A stretch of DNA of 64,000 nt, from the NCBI GenBank assembly GCA_034401795.1, contig CM067370.1:68714312-68778311 (forward strand), written 5' to 3'. This document shows positions 34,111 through 46,000 of the stretch, piece after piece. This stretch comes from Chaetoderma sp. LZ-2023a (Eukaryota; Mollusca; Caudofoveata; Chaetodermatida; Chaetodermatidae). Made by a program: the position numbers and the translations under genes. The notes under the pieces are model-generated. The model was not told where the DNA came from. It did no database searches and was given only the letters and a program-made list of their open reading frames with translations. Within the stretch, counting starts at the first letter, position 1; every line of letters starts with the position of its first letter.

Positions 34111-35009
34111 ATAGAAAATGTTGCATGTTTAATGTTGTCAAAACATGTCTCAATTCTGCTTGATTGTTTTCTGTGCATGATATGTGTAGCCCTGATGCCA
34201 ACCAAAAAATCCAACATTTCTTTTCCTTTTGATTTACTTGCTTACTACCATTTTGTTACTTCATTCGACTGCATGGAGTAATGGAATAACATCTGCTTTA
34301 ACTGCTTATCTGCTTATGAACCCATGACTTATATTTTAATTGGCCATTATTTGTTGCTGAGTATTGTCGATGTCCTTTTTTCTTCACTATGTGCTCACTG
34401 CTGAGAATCTATCTCTGAGTATTGTCTCTAGATGTCTTTATTGTTTTTTACTTGTATTTTTTTGTGCTCACTGCTCTGTTTGTTTGTGAATCTGTCAACC
34501 TGCAGGTGTATGTCCATGTTAATCTAATGTAACAAACCACGTAATGCGCACATTTGGTCAGGAGAGTTTCATTCTTCATTTGCTGGTCAGGAGAGAATTG
34601 ACTGAGCATTTATCACTGGAATGAGTGACATGGTTATCAATCCAGTCGTTCCAGTGGTAACTTTGCAGGAATAATCTTCTCTTAGCATGCAAATAGACAC
34701 TTCTCAAGATCACTCCAAAAGCCATTCCATTGCCATGACTCCATGAGTATAAAAGTGTCAATAAAAGGGTTGCAACTTACCTGATCTGCATAAACAAAAG
34801 CTATATATTTCATTTTGTTATTGTATGTTGCTGGCTTATTTTATTTATCTCTATGGTTTATTTGCTCACTGCTCTGAACCAAAATTTGCATATTAAAATA
34901 GATGCCATTTATCTGTCGGCTACCATATCTACCAGTCAATATCAGATAATCATTATAGTCTGCATGCTGATGTTAGAGGTAAGCTTCCCATCTTGCATGC
35001 ACACATCCT

Positions 35010-36800
35010 ATTCAATTGGTATCAAAATAAACTTGAATATTTTGGGCGTGACTTGGCTTGGTGCTGTTGCTGCCTATGTTCATCAGATTTGATTAAAAAG
35101 TAAAGACATACAATTTCTATTTGTATAATTAAGCAGAAGCTTGTATTTGAACTTGTCACTATTATGTCATTGTGTGCTGCCAGATTACCACTTATATTTT
35201 ACTGCAATCCCTGAATTCCCGGTCAAATTGGTTTCAGAATATTCTATTAACTGTACACATGTATCAAAAAGGAAACACATACAATTCAGATATGCATAAT
35301 TAAGTAAACCAATATATTTGAATTTATTATTATTTTCCCCAATCAATTTAGATTCAAAATGTTCAACTGACTGCTGATTAAACTGTAAAGACAAATCTAA
35401 GACATACAATTCTGAATTGTATCATTAAGCAAATGCTTATATTTGAACTTATCATTAATTTGTCATTGCCAGGTTATCATTTATATTTTACCCCAAACCC
35501 TGAATTACCAGTAAACTTGGTTTCAAAATATCCAATTGACGGTGTCAAATAGGAAACATAAAATTCAAATATGCATAATTAAGTAAACCCATATATCTGA
35601 ATTTATTATTTTTGGGGGCTGATCTGACTGGGTGATGTTGCTGCCATAGGCAGCAATGGTTCTCAGTCAAATTAGATTCAAAATCTTCAAATGACTGCTG
35701 ATTAAACTGTAAAGACAAATCTAAGCCATACAATTCTGATATGCATAATTAAGCAAAAGCTTATATTTGAACTTATTTTGTCATTGCCAGACTATCATTT
35801 ATATTTTACTTCAAACCCTGAATTTCTAGTCAAATTGGTTTCAAAATACCCAAGTGACTTTATTAAATTGGAAATGCATATACGTCAGTTCCTTATAATT
35901 TAGCAAAAGCTTATATTTGAACTGGTCATTATTTGTTATTGTGTGCTGCCAGGTTATCTTCTATATTTACTTCAAAAATGTTATCCCCAGTCAAACTGGT
36001 TTAAAAATATTCAGTTGACTTTATTAGATAGAAAACACATACAATTTAGATATGTATGATTAATTTAAGCACATTTTTTCCAAATATCTCTTAATTCTTG
36101 GGGTGACTTGACTGGGAGCTGTTGCTGCATATGAGATTAACAGCTGTCAGTCAAATTAGATTCAAAATTTTCAACAGACATTATTAAACCGAAAAGACAT
36201 ACAATTCAGATCTATGTATAATTAAGCAAAAGTTTATATTTGAACATGTCATTATTTTGTCATTGTGTGCTACCGGATTACCATGTATATTTTACTGCAA
36301 ACCCTGAATTCCTAGTCAAATTGGTTTAAAAATATTCAATTGACTGATTATCAAATGATTAATTTAAGCACATTTTTTCAAAATATCTCTTAATTCTTGG
36401 GGTGACTTGACTGGGAGCTGTTGCTGCATATGAGATTAACAGCTGTCAGTCAAATTAGATTCAAAATTTTCAACAGACATTATTAAACCGAAAAGACATA
36501 CAATTCAGATCTATGTATAATTAAACAAAAGATTATATTTGAACTTGTCATTATTTTGTCATTGCCAGGTTATTATGTATATTTTGCCTCAAAACCTGAA
36601 TTCCCAGTCAAATTGATTTCAAAATATCCAACTGACTTTATTAAATTGGAAACACATATAATTCAGATATGTATAATTAAGCAAAAGCTTATGTATGAAC
36701 TTGCCATTGTGTGCTACCAGGTTATCATCTATAATTTACCACAAACCCAGAATTGCCCCGTGAAATTGGTTTCAAAATATTCAACTGACTACTAAATAGG
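35010..36800 (+). repeat. Tandem array of hairpin-module half units
   Basis: About seven repeats of a TCAAATTGGTTTCAAAAT stretch (35223, 35512, 35829, 35985, 36315, 36609 and 36761) alternate with copies of a TGACTGGGAGCTGTTGCTGC stretch and its inverted partner. Each repeat is followed by ACATACAATTCAGAT, ATAATTAAGCAAAAG and a TCATTATTTTGTCATTG stretch. 36058-36250 and 36357-36550 are almost identical, at a spacing of 299 bases. No coding potential is seen. The neighbouring intervals 34110-35010 and 36800-37470 hold no recognisable gene. Confidence 0.75.
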
Positions 36801-37077
36801 GAACACATACAATTCGTACATTTAACAGAATTCAATGTCCATGATTTATCTGGATACGTAATTTATTACGCACTTTGATAATAACGTCGTGTTCTCAAGT
36901 GACAAACTGATCTGATCAATCCATTACTGTAAAACACATATATATCACTTCACATGGATTCATGTAAAGCAACACTGGGCAAATCTAAATGAAAATGCGT
37001 TTTCAAGTTCTCTTCAAAATTCAACTTGACCTGTCATGTATTATTTTATGCTATTTTCCTTGCAAATATGTTCTCTG

Positions 37078-37150
37078 TTCTCAGGCATTGAAGTGTAAAG
37101 GCTGAAGAGCGTTTAACTACAGCACTTGAGTAAACACCCATATGGTAACC
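37078..37150 (+). repeat. Direct repeat flanking the LINE inter-ORF array, right
   Basis: The partner of 34038-34110. Confidence 0.5.
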
Positions 37151-37512
37151 ATAAGCAATATTATAATTATAATTCCTATATTAACCTACATGGATTCCCA
37201 TCCAGCTGTTCACTGCGATGAATATTATATATGTAGCAGCCTGTTGGCCTGTGATGCCGATTAACTGGAAGCTATGATGCTTTATAATCAATGCAGAGGC
37301 TTCCAGTAACCTAGTAACAGTATCCTCAACAATGTACTTTAACATGATTATCCTCCTCAAGTCTAACATATAAATATGAATATAGTAACTAATCTCATCC
37401 TCTAAATCCAAACTTAAACTGCTGTTTATCCACGGAAACCAGTGTTAATCACCTATAACCGTCCAAAACCTTGTTTGTATGTATCTGTATTGTTTGTTTT
37501 GTTTGTTTCCAT

Positions 37513-37815
37513 ATGCCACCAGTCAAGTTCCCCTGCGTATCTTGTAGCAAACCAGTCAAGACCAACCAGCGTGCAATACTCTGTGATTGTTGTGGCAACT
37601 GGGTGCACCTAACTTGCTCCAAACTAACCATATCTGATTACCAATTATTTGAAAATACTGAAGAGCCATGGTGGTGCATAGAATGTAATAAAAGCTTGTT
37701 CCCATTCAATCACTATGAAAATGATATCGATTTTATGTTGACCGTATTCGGTTTAAATTACAGTGATAGCTACTTGGACCCTAATACACACACACAATTT
37801 CAAATATGTTTATAA
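37513..37815 (+). pseudogene. LINE ORF2, N-terminal PHD-type zinc finger
   Basis: The ATG at 37513 opens MPPVKFPCVSCSKPV, followed by CDCCGNWVHLTCSKL and EPWWCIECNKSLFPF. The Cys-Cys-Cys-Cys-His-Cys-Cys-Cys order matches a PHD finger (C4HC3), with the Trp residue before the last Cys pair. PHD fingers at the start of ORF2 are known from CR1-like LINEs of invertebrates. All eight zinc ligands are visible, so the finger is intact. A TAA at 37813 closes the frame, and the endonuclease follows in another frame, so the full ORF2 is broken. Confidence 0.85.
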
Positions 37816-37937
37816 ATCCATTCCAGTTAAATACACAAGACCAATGCACATTCTCTGAAGCCGATACTGAAGACGGAGAAATTGATTTTTAACAGCCTGA
37901 ATGTAACTATACACTACAGAATGAATTCAATGACAAA

Positions 37938-38657
37938 ATGACTAAGAGTACAGAATCTGTTTCCTTTTCAGCCATTCATATTAATGCTCGCTCTATTTTA
38001 AAGAATTATGATAAACTAAGTAATTTCCTAGATTCTAGTATTCATGAATTTAGTATTGTAGGGATTACTGAGACATGGTTAAAGCCGGACTTTCCACTCA
38101 ACTTAATTAATATGCAAAACTATAAATTCATAGAGAAGTTCAGGCCTATTAAACCTGGAGGTGGTGTAGGCATCTACATAAAGAACAACATACAGTATAT
38201 TATGAGGGAAGATTTGTCAACAACTGAAGAATTCATTGAAACAATATTTATTAAATTCCCGTGGAAAAATCAAAGAATAAAATTATCGGTGTCACATACA
38301 GACCAAAACAATTCAGAATGAAAATAAAGCAGCCTATGTCTTGGGAGATTTTAACATTGATTTATTGAAACAAAATAATTTCTATACCCAGGATTTTTGA
38401 ACCTACTAAAAAGATTTGGATTCTATACATTTATATCAAAACCAACAAGAATCACTGAGTTCACAGCTACTGTTATTGACAACATTTTCTCGAATGCCTG
38501 TGTAAGCACCAAGAACCAAGCAGGTATTTTCGTTGTGGACATTTCAGACCATCTACCTATTTATTATATGGAGAAAGAAAAAATAAGACAAAAATCATTC
38601 ATAAAGGAAGAAATAACATGCAGAGATTTTAGAAATGATAATATAGAACAATTTTAA
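37938..38657 (+). pseudogene. LINE ORF2, APE-type endonuclease
   Basis: The frame from 37938 gives SFSAIHINARSILKNYDKL, then FSIVGITETWLKP (metal-binding Glu in ITETWL), then GGGVGIYIKNNIQY. A frameshift follows near 38290. LGDFNIDLL lies near 38339 (catalytic GDFN), then SKPTRITEFTATVIDNIFSN and VVDISDHLPIYY (final SDH). All key endonuclease motifs can be read across three frames. The enzyme would nick the target to prime reverse transcription. Confidence 0.85.
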
Positions 38658-39149
38658 ATGAATATTGCAAGTATAAACTGGAATCAGATAATAGAGTGCC
38701 AGACATGTGAAGATGCCTACAACGCATTCCATACTCTTTGCACTAACATTTATGAATCAAGCTTTCCACTAAAAAAACTAAAGAAGTTTAAACAAAACCC
38801 TACTAAACCCTGGTTAACAACATGATTGATAGCTGCCTGTCATAAGAAGAATAAGATGTATTTAAATTTATAAAATTTCCAACAAGAAACAATGATGCAC
38901 AATTTAAAAAGTACAGAAACAGATTAAATCAGATAATCAGGACGGCAAAGATAAACTATTATCATTATAAATTTGAAGAGCAAAAGAACAATATAAAAGA
39001 AACATTGAAATTAATTAAAACACTATTGAATAAACCAAAAAAGCTGTTCAGAAACATCCCGGTTCATTTATAATAATATAATTATAACTGACAAAAAAGA
39101 AATTGCGGATAAATTTAATGAATACTTTATAAATATTGGGCCTAATTTA

Positions 39150-40762
39150 TCTAAAAAAATATAGACCAGTCCTGGAATAAATGTGCAAGACTATCTGACA
39201 AGCGACTACCAATCCTCAATGTTCCTGACCCCTACTGACAATGAAGAAATTTACAAAATCTTAATGAAAATTAACCCAACTAAGAGTGCCAGCATTGATA
39301 ACTTTAAATGGAAAATCTTTAAAAACTGTGCTAGAGAAATACTAACTCCACTGAATCACATCTGCAATCTATCACTTTCACAGGGTATATTTCCATCCCG
39401 ATTAAAAACTGCATGCGTAACATCTATATTCAAAGCTAAAGACCCATCTGATTTCACTTACTATAGGCCAGTCTCAGTACTTCCACTTTTCTCTAAACTT
39501 CTGGAAAGATTATACTACAATAGAACTATAAAATATCTTAATAAAAACTCTATAATCTATGAATCCCAGTACGGCTTCAGAGAAAAACACTATACCATGC
39601 TTGCCATTGTGGATATGCTGGAAAAAATAACCACATCCCTTGAGAGAAATGAACACACTCTAGGTGTATTCTTGGACCTCTCCAAAGCATTCGATACTAT
39701 TGATCATGAAATATTTCTTTAAAAACTAGCCCACTATGGAATTAGGGGCATTGCATTAAATTGGATACATAGCTATTTAACTAACAGAACACAATGTGTA
39801 AAAGTCAGTGGGGCCATGTCAGGAGACAGGAAATTAGTCTGTGGCGTTCCACAAGGATCAATTCTTGGACCTCTGTTGTTTTTATTATACATGAATGATC
39901 TACCCAAAGCATGTAATCACCTCTCACTAATATTGTTTGCGGATGATACCAATGCCTTTTGTAGCCACAAGGACATAGACACTGTATACAAGTATGTAAA
40001 TAATGAAATGAAAAAAATCATAGACTGGTTTAAAGTGAATAAATTATCTCTGAATGTCGATAAAACTAACTATATACTTTTCACAAAATCTAAGAATTAA
40101 AAAAAAAATAGCTCTCCCCAAAATGCATTTAAATAATCAAGAAATTCACGAAGCACAATATGCCAAATTTCTCGCGTCTATCTGGATAAAAGCTTAGCCT
40201 GGGAGAAGCATATAGAAATAGTGAGATCCAAGGTAGCAAAGAACATCGGTATCATGCACAGACTTAAGCCATATCTTCCCCATAATATTTTTAAAACTCT
40301 ATATTGTACACTGATCCTTCCACATATCACATATTGCAATGTAATATGGACTAACACGCATAAAACTAAACTAGCACATCTAAAATCACTACAAAATCAG
40401 GCAATCAAATTATTCACACAGCCAGCAGAGGGCTAGGATGTCTTTAAAACCGAAAACATGCTAAAACTTGAAGACATTGGAGCTGTCCAACTATACACTA
40501 TCTTAAGGTTAATAATTACCATAATGGCAATCTACCCTCCTCACTATCAAACCTTTTTAGGAACAACTCCGATATACACTCGCACAACACACGAACTAAG
40601 AATAACTTACACCAAACCTATTACAGAACAATGACACCTACACAAAAACCATCCCACCAAGCAATACAACTCTGGAACAACACAGATATAAATATACGCA
40701 CACAAATTCTTACACAAAGCTCTTTTAAAGAAAATATTTTAAAAATAATCTTAGAAAGATAC
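39150..40762 (+). pseudogene. LINE ORF2, reverse transcriptase and C-terminal part
   Basis: From 39183: [55 protein letters not shown] and [20 protein letters not shown] (motif A Asp). An in-frame TAA lies at 39720, then the same frame continues with KLAHYGIRG and, from 39816, CGVPQGSILGPLLFLLYMND and ILFADDTNAF (catalytic FADD at 39937-39951). After a frameshift near 40100 the C-terminal part reads KVAKNIGIMHRLKPYLP and LPHITYCNVIWTNT. The single TAA and two frameshifts inactivate it, but every core motif is conserved. Confidence 0.9.
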
Positions 40763-40877
40763 TAAAAATCCAAACCAATGGCATGAATGCAGAAGTCACC
40801 ACCATGGCAGTACAAAAACAAGTATGTACCCAGTTGCCAGGATAACAACTAGGATGTAAAATACACATCTGCAATAA

Positions 40878-40929
40878 TAATAATAATAATGCATCCGTAA
40901 TTGTTGATGAGGATGATGCAGTTGTGTAA

Positions 40930-41015
<86 letters not shown>

Positions 41016-41060
41016 CACCAAGAATGTTGATACAAATTAGGCCGTATTGTTATATATGAC

Positions 41061-41139
<79 letters not shown>

Positions 41140-41185
41140 CACCAAGAAATGTTGATACAAATTAGGCTGTATTGTTATATATGAC

Positions 41186-41234
<49 letters not shown>

Positions 41235-41240
41235 TTGTAA
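40878..41240. repeat. Three (AAT)n microsatellites separated by a duplicated spacer
   Basis: Runs of AAT lie at about 40878-40890, 40931-41014, 41059-41138 and 41184-41234. The spacers at 41015-41058 and 41139-41183 are near copies of each other (GCACCAAGAA, TTGATACAAATTAGGC and TATATGACAA). The array lies in the 3' region of the LINE. Confidence 0.9.
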
Positions 41241-41271
41241 ACAAGATATGCATGTGTTTTCCCCATTCCCA

Positions 41272-41272
<1 letters not shown>

Positions 41273-41302
<30 letters not shown>

Positions 41303-41303
41303 G

Positions 41304-41339
<36 letters not shown>

Positions 41340-41344
41340 TGTGT
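41273..41344. repeat. (GT)n/(GCGT)n microsatellite
   Basis: A perfect GT run passes into GCGT repeats. It lies within the LINE 3' untranslated region. Confidence 0.95.
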
Positions 41345-41449
41345 TAATTGTATATTGTCTTAAATGTATACATGTAAATATTATATTATCTTCAATCATG
41401 ATCCAACTATCACTGAATTATATGTTTATTATATGTTAAATTTAAGGGG

Positions 41450-41550
41450 TCCACCGCTGTATAGGCTCAGCCTTTGGTGGACTGCCTGATGTGTAAATGT
41501 AAAATCTATGTGTTATATGAAAATAAATAATTTTGAATCTTGAATCTTGA
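41450..41550 (+). other. LINE 3' end: stem-loop and short repeat tail
   Basis: GGTCCACC and GGTGGACT (41448-41483) can pair around a 20-base loop. AAATAAAT and then three near-identical TTGAATC units follow. A 3' stem-loop plus short tandem tail is the usual end of CR1/L2-type LINEs, recognised by their own RT. The tail ends exactly at the LTR junction. Confidence 0.65.
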
Positions 41551-41658
41551 TGTCTTTGTCCCCGTGTTTCCAGATCGCATTTCTTATTGACCTTGATAAT
41601 TTACGGATCCCATGAATGTGAATAACGTATCAGGGAACATTAACTATGAAATGTTACA
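41551..41658 (-). repeat. Gypsy-2 5' LTR, outer part
   Basis: It continues the LTR interrupted at 33302: CCCGTGTTTCCAGAT, AATTTACGGATC and GGGAACATTAACTATG match 29660-29752. It ends TGTTACA. Confidence 0.85.
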
Positions 41659-41663
41659 AGCTT

Positions 41664-42235
41664 CTGAGTATTTTGTAAAATGGAAATAATTTGACAAAAT
41701 TGACTTGCTACCATTGTAAATAATCTTTCGAATGTGGCCTTTTCTGTTTAAATATTGAACTTATTAAAACGGTCTCAGTAGAATAAATAATAAATATTTA
41801 GTAATAATACGTAGGAAACTGATACCGATAAAACTGCTATTCTGTTGAATATGGAGATATTCTAAATTAAAGACGGTAACGTCTTCTGAACGGCTTGTTT
41901 TCGGAGTAGTGAACAGATTTTCTATATGGTTGAGTTCATAAGAGATACGCTACTGAGCTTTTAGACAATAAAGTGTTATAATTGACCATGACCTTTGTGC
42001 GATCGAAAATTTGATGCTTTAAATCATGTCTGTAAAATCGATATTGGTCCCTAATTTACTCGATTGAAGCAGAATAACCAATGAATAATTAATCTCATAA
42101 CAATACAACTGTGGATGATGGGTGTTTGCTTTGAGCGTGATATAACTATGTGCCTAATATCCGCCCATAAACACCGCCATCACGTGTCCGAATAGATCTA
42201 AAACACAGATCGCGGATGGACAAAAATAATTCTCC
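41664..42235 (+). repeat. End of block B and block D, copy 2
   Basis: It continues block B from 29528 (TTGTAAATAATCTTTCG also at 47530) and then block D (matching 13500-13910). It fixes the order B-D without the Gypsy-2 insertion. Confidence 0.65.
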
Positions 42236-43643
42236 TCATATACAGCTAATCCCTAAATTAAAGCATTCGCTGTATTACACCCAATGCTGCTATAATCAAC
42301 ACAATAGTGTGGCATGTCACACCCCCTGCTTCTCTGCCCCAGTAACTCAACTTCCGCCCTGCCACGCGGGTGCCTCGCTGCTGCTGGACGACCAGGAGCA
42401 GTCGCACCCGTAGACCGACGATGATTCATCAGCCTGACGAGGTCTCCGCAGTGGCCAGGGCCTCGGGAATCTTCCGCCTGGTGGGACTAGATCGGTTACA
42501 GGCCTATGCCGGCCATATAACAGGTCAGCAGACCCACATGGTTCTCGTGTGACACTACTTGAGTTAGGGACGTCTTTAATGACCGTATTAAGATAGTGGA
42601 CAAAGCTCCGTGCCACATGGCGCGCACGCCAGCTAGGAGTATCTATACGAAAAGGATGACAACGAGGAGTTCTACAAAAGGTTCTGAGAAAGGCAAGATA
42701 AGAGAAATATTACAATATATATCTCCCTAAAAGTATGAGAACTTAATATAAGTTAAGATTTGCTGATCTCAGTAGCCCCTTTGCAATCAATTTCAATGTC
42801 TGAGTGACCTATATATAAACCCACCTGGTCCTATCATTTAAAACGGAGATGTTTCCGCTCAGATTGAACAAGTGCTTGGCATGCTTCTCTATAATAACAC
42901 CCCTTCGCAAAAAGGTGTAAACCTGCTTTGGTTGAATTGTCAGCAACGTTGCGTCCATCACAATAGCTAGGGTTAGAATCGCCACCCAGGCAGCTGTTGA
43001 AACGTCCCCAAAACGTCACCTCGGAAATCAGTATTTGAACTTATGTGAACCCCTACACTGGTGTAGTTCGGATCGACCAGTCGGATGCGTGCCGTACAGC
43101 TAAGCTGGGTACGCGCCGCCCGTCCTGGATTCGTTCCATCAACGCGGCCCCCTGGGTAGAGCCATACGCATGTATGGGCCTATGAGAGAGATTTCGTCGT
43201 CAAAACGACTAAGTTAGTTAAGATGCGTAGCGTGCATTTGCGTGCTAACCGCTGCAGTGACAGAGCACGTATGGTGCGTCCAAGAGTGGGTAGCGCTTTT
43301 AGTGTACCGAGTAGGTACATTGTAATTCTTTATACTTGCTCCTTTCCACCGAGTCTGGTATCAAACAAGACCAGAATTCGACGGGATTTTCAAATCTGTT
43401 AACTGTTTTAGAATCGGTTAAGATATGACTGAGTTATCGCCCTTTTCCTCCTTTTAATTATGCTCCATATATCTCCATAGCGTCGTAATCACGTATATAT
43501 ATATATATAGCTAAATAATCACTGACTTGTGTAACATGTGACTCACTACGTCATCTTCACATCTATATCTATCACGATATTTAGATAATTGTGTACACGT
43601 CACAGGATTACAGCGCAATGATCAGCTGGTTCATCAAATTCTG

Positions 43644-43687
43644 ATTGGTTGAGGCAGCCAGTTACGACGTCACCATGAGTATAAAAG
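43644..43687 (+). promoter_or_regulatory. Promoter-like cluster: CCAAT box, CRE half-match, TATA box
   Basis: ATTGG (reverse CCAAT) at 43644, CGACGTCAC at 43665 and TATAAAAG at 43680 lie within 44 bases in the spacing expected of a core RNA polymerase II promoter. The 17-base string CCATGAGTATAAAAGTG around the TATA box also occurs at 34741-34757. No open frame downstream is recognised. It may belong to a solo LTR. Confidence 0.4.
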
Positions 43688-45314
43688 TGGATGATTGATG
43701 AGGATCGAGAGCGTCGTCGGCCGGAAACCTGACTGAACAACTGGAGTGGCGAAGACTGAATCCAACAACATCTCGGCACAACTTCAACTACCAGTACCGC
43801 TCGGACCGCAAGAAAAATCGTGCCACCGCACTGGGGATGACACCTTCATAGTGTTACATTGTTCCTGTTTAATTACTACTGTATAGGAACTAATATTACG
43901 GTGGGCCCTTACGGTCCCGATATCTAATTCTGCATAACGTAGAGCCAGCAATGCTCCTCGGTGGATAACTCACCGGATCTGGCAGCCACGCTGAAAAGTG
44001 GCCCTTCAACCACCATACTGCATGTCGTATGTGATGATTTAACGTTTTGACCGCAGCCAAGTAAACTTTGCTCGGTGTGCCTTAAGAGCCAATTAACACA
44101 CCGGCCAGCGTTAAGCTTAAATAGTACGCTTTAATTACAACTGTATCAATAACCCTCCCTGTTAATGGGTTATTTTAACTATACTACTAACCGTTATTAT
44201 TAACGGAAACTTTAGTCATACCGCATCGTGTAGAACTTACTGGATAATCAGTAGACTATTCTTATACTGTGTTTTATTGTTCTGAGTTTGTACCGCTTCC
44301 GTCCTGGATCAGCATTTCAGAGACCGTATCCTGCGGAACATCTACATGCGGAAACTGATCCAGTCTACAGAGAACGTGTCAACTCACGTCACGAGCATAG
44401 TGACGTATCCATTTCAGTAACATAGCAGTCGCAATTAGGAACGGCTACTGGATATTCAAGTAACTATACGTACATGATATATTTAATTACACCGTCTTTG
44501 ATTAATTCTTAAGATATTCATTTAATTATACCTTAATTACCGTATATTCCTCTGTAAACGGAACCGATGACTTATAGGTACCATCCCGGTCTCAGGACCG
44601 CTAGTTATAATTTATTTCTTACTGTTCATATTATTCTTGTTTCACTGTAAGGTGTTTCACTAATTGCACCGTATTAGGTCTATCAACCTGTATTATTACT
44701 GTTCTAATCGATTTATGCACTATTACCGTTCTGTACTAGGTTAGTTTAGTATATGGCAAGTAGCCATCAGTTGATATGTTTTGTTTATTTGTAGAAAACC
44801 TAGGATCGCAGTGCACTTAGGAGATACTATACAGCAACAATATATATGCATCACGTTTTCCCGCCACCTACAATATTTCAGTAAGGTCGCTGTCCATGCT
44901 ATTAACTCTGTTTATTCCGGCATGCTACCGACCAAACCTGACCATTCAGCTCGATAGGATAGGTTTAATGTGATTAGAAACAATTTCTTCGTTGGGAAAC
45001 ATATAGTGTACGCCTCTTTTCCAGTCGTTGCGGTAATCTAGCCCCGCACCCCGGCAAGGTTGTGTAAAATTGGCCAATTTACGTATAGGGCCTCATATTT
45101 ATAAAGTTATTGTCTCTCTTCATGTTCCACTAAGCCTTATGGCGTCTTAATTGTTTGGATGTCCCTATCCACACTGTGGGCTGATCCGACTCTGGGAAAC
45201 TATAGGCGGTTTCCGAGCGGTGATGGCCAAGGTACGGTGTCACATACACCGCCCCTGTATCTTAGGATAGTTGTTAGTTAGTTACCCTTGCCAATGTAGG
45301 AAGCACTGCGAAAA

Positions 45315-45317
<3 letters not shown>

Positions 45318-45360
<43 letters not shown>

Positions 45361-45361
45361 T
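45318..45361. repeat. (ATT)n microsatellite
   Basis: About 14 perfect ATT units. Confidence 0.95.
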
Positions 45362-46000
45362 CTCTTTATCTTTCTTAGGAAATCATACATAATGGATATA
45401 TACCACGCACCGCAGTGCATATTTAGGCAACTTGGATATAAACCTAATGTTAGGTCAATAACTTAGCTCCATAGGATTGGTGACGGACGGGATATGTATC
45501 TCCACCGAATTCTGTACAAATGTCTGGCCAAGATGATGGAATCTGCCACGCCCTTGCGGGAAAGACATTTATGGTGGATATCCGTCTCTCTAATCTTCAC
45601 CGTCCTGACAGTCCAGTTGGAATAAATTTGCTTGTGTAAAAAGTTAGCCATCGTCCTGTGATGCTTTATTTGGTCACGGAGCAAGATGTCTGAATGCTCA
45701 TCAGGCTCGTATATCTTGCAAAGTGACATGTACCATACTGTCTTGAGCACGCATGCCGTAGGGTATCTGCTCTCACCGACAGCCGTAGCTAAAGCTAGGT
45801 AGGGTACTCGCCATTTCCGGCCTAAACTAGTTCTTGTCTTTTTAAAAACCTAAATGGTAGGTTAGGCATAGAAGAAGCACATAAGATGGTGACTTTGGAA
45901 TCCTACGGGAATCGCTTGTCTCGTCTACGTAAAACAGTACGCAACACTTTTAGTTAGAGTTTCACTAGGATGGTCTTTTCTTGCAGCACTCTTTGGTTGA

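Larger units (their letters stand above)
33303..41550 (+). mobile_element. Jockey-group (CR1/L2-like) LINE inserted in the Gypsy-2 LTR
   Basis: This plus-strand LINE is flanked on both sides by halves of the same LTR. It holds the end of ORF1 (33310-33903), a long inter-ORF region of about 3.6 kb filled with repeats, ORF2 with PHD finger, APE endonuclease and RT (37513-40762), AAT and GT microsatellites, and a 3' end with a stem-loop and a short GAATCTT tail repeat (41450-41550). It is 5' truncated inside ORF1. No clear target duplication is visible. Confidence 0.8.
29529..41658 (-). mobile_element. Gypsy-2: Ty3/Gypsy-type LTR retrotransposon, itself interrupted by a LINE
   Basis: The minus-strand element proper is about 3.9 kb, with internal coding at 29861-33187. 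The 3' LTR is 29529-29755. The 5' LTR is split into 33188-33302 and 41551-41658 by a LINE insertion. AGCT flanks both ends (29525-29528 as part of AAGCTG, and 41659-41662), and the sequence on either side rejoins as block B/D with a hairpin-module arm. All domains are damaged, and the integrase core is mostly deleted. Confidence 0.85.
42236..46000. other. No gene recognised; slightly more G+C-rich segment
   Basis: Open frames at 42347-42616 (minus) and 45463-45750 (minus, 95 residues) do not resemble any family I know. The segment lacks the recurrent blocks. It contains a promoter-like cluster at 43644-43687, a short (TA)n at 43494-43510, an imperfect inverted repeat (CTGGATCAG near 44303, CTGATCCAG near 44356) and an (ATT)n run at 45318-45361. 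It ends at the assembly gap. Confidence 0.6.

Noticed and set aside
35010..36800. CRISPR-like array of repeats with spacers
   Set aside because: The repeats are long and divergent, unevenly spaced and in an animal genome. The spacers themselves are repeated, so it is a tandem transposon-derived array.
42347..42616. 89-residue GC-rich minus-strand frame, considered as a gene fragment
   Set aside because: There is no recognisable motif, and overlapping frames on the plus strand are equally open.
43080..43200. Possible 5S rRNA or tRNA-derived sequence in a GC-rich stretch
   Set aside because: I looked for internal promoter boxes and cloverleaf pairing and found no convincing match.
44303..44370. 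Imperfect inverted repeat CTGGATCAG/CTGATCCAG as a transposon end
   Set aside because: The arms are only nine bases, with no target duplication and no repeat elsewhere in the window.
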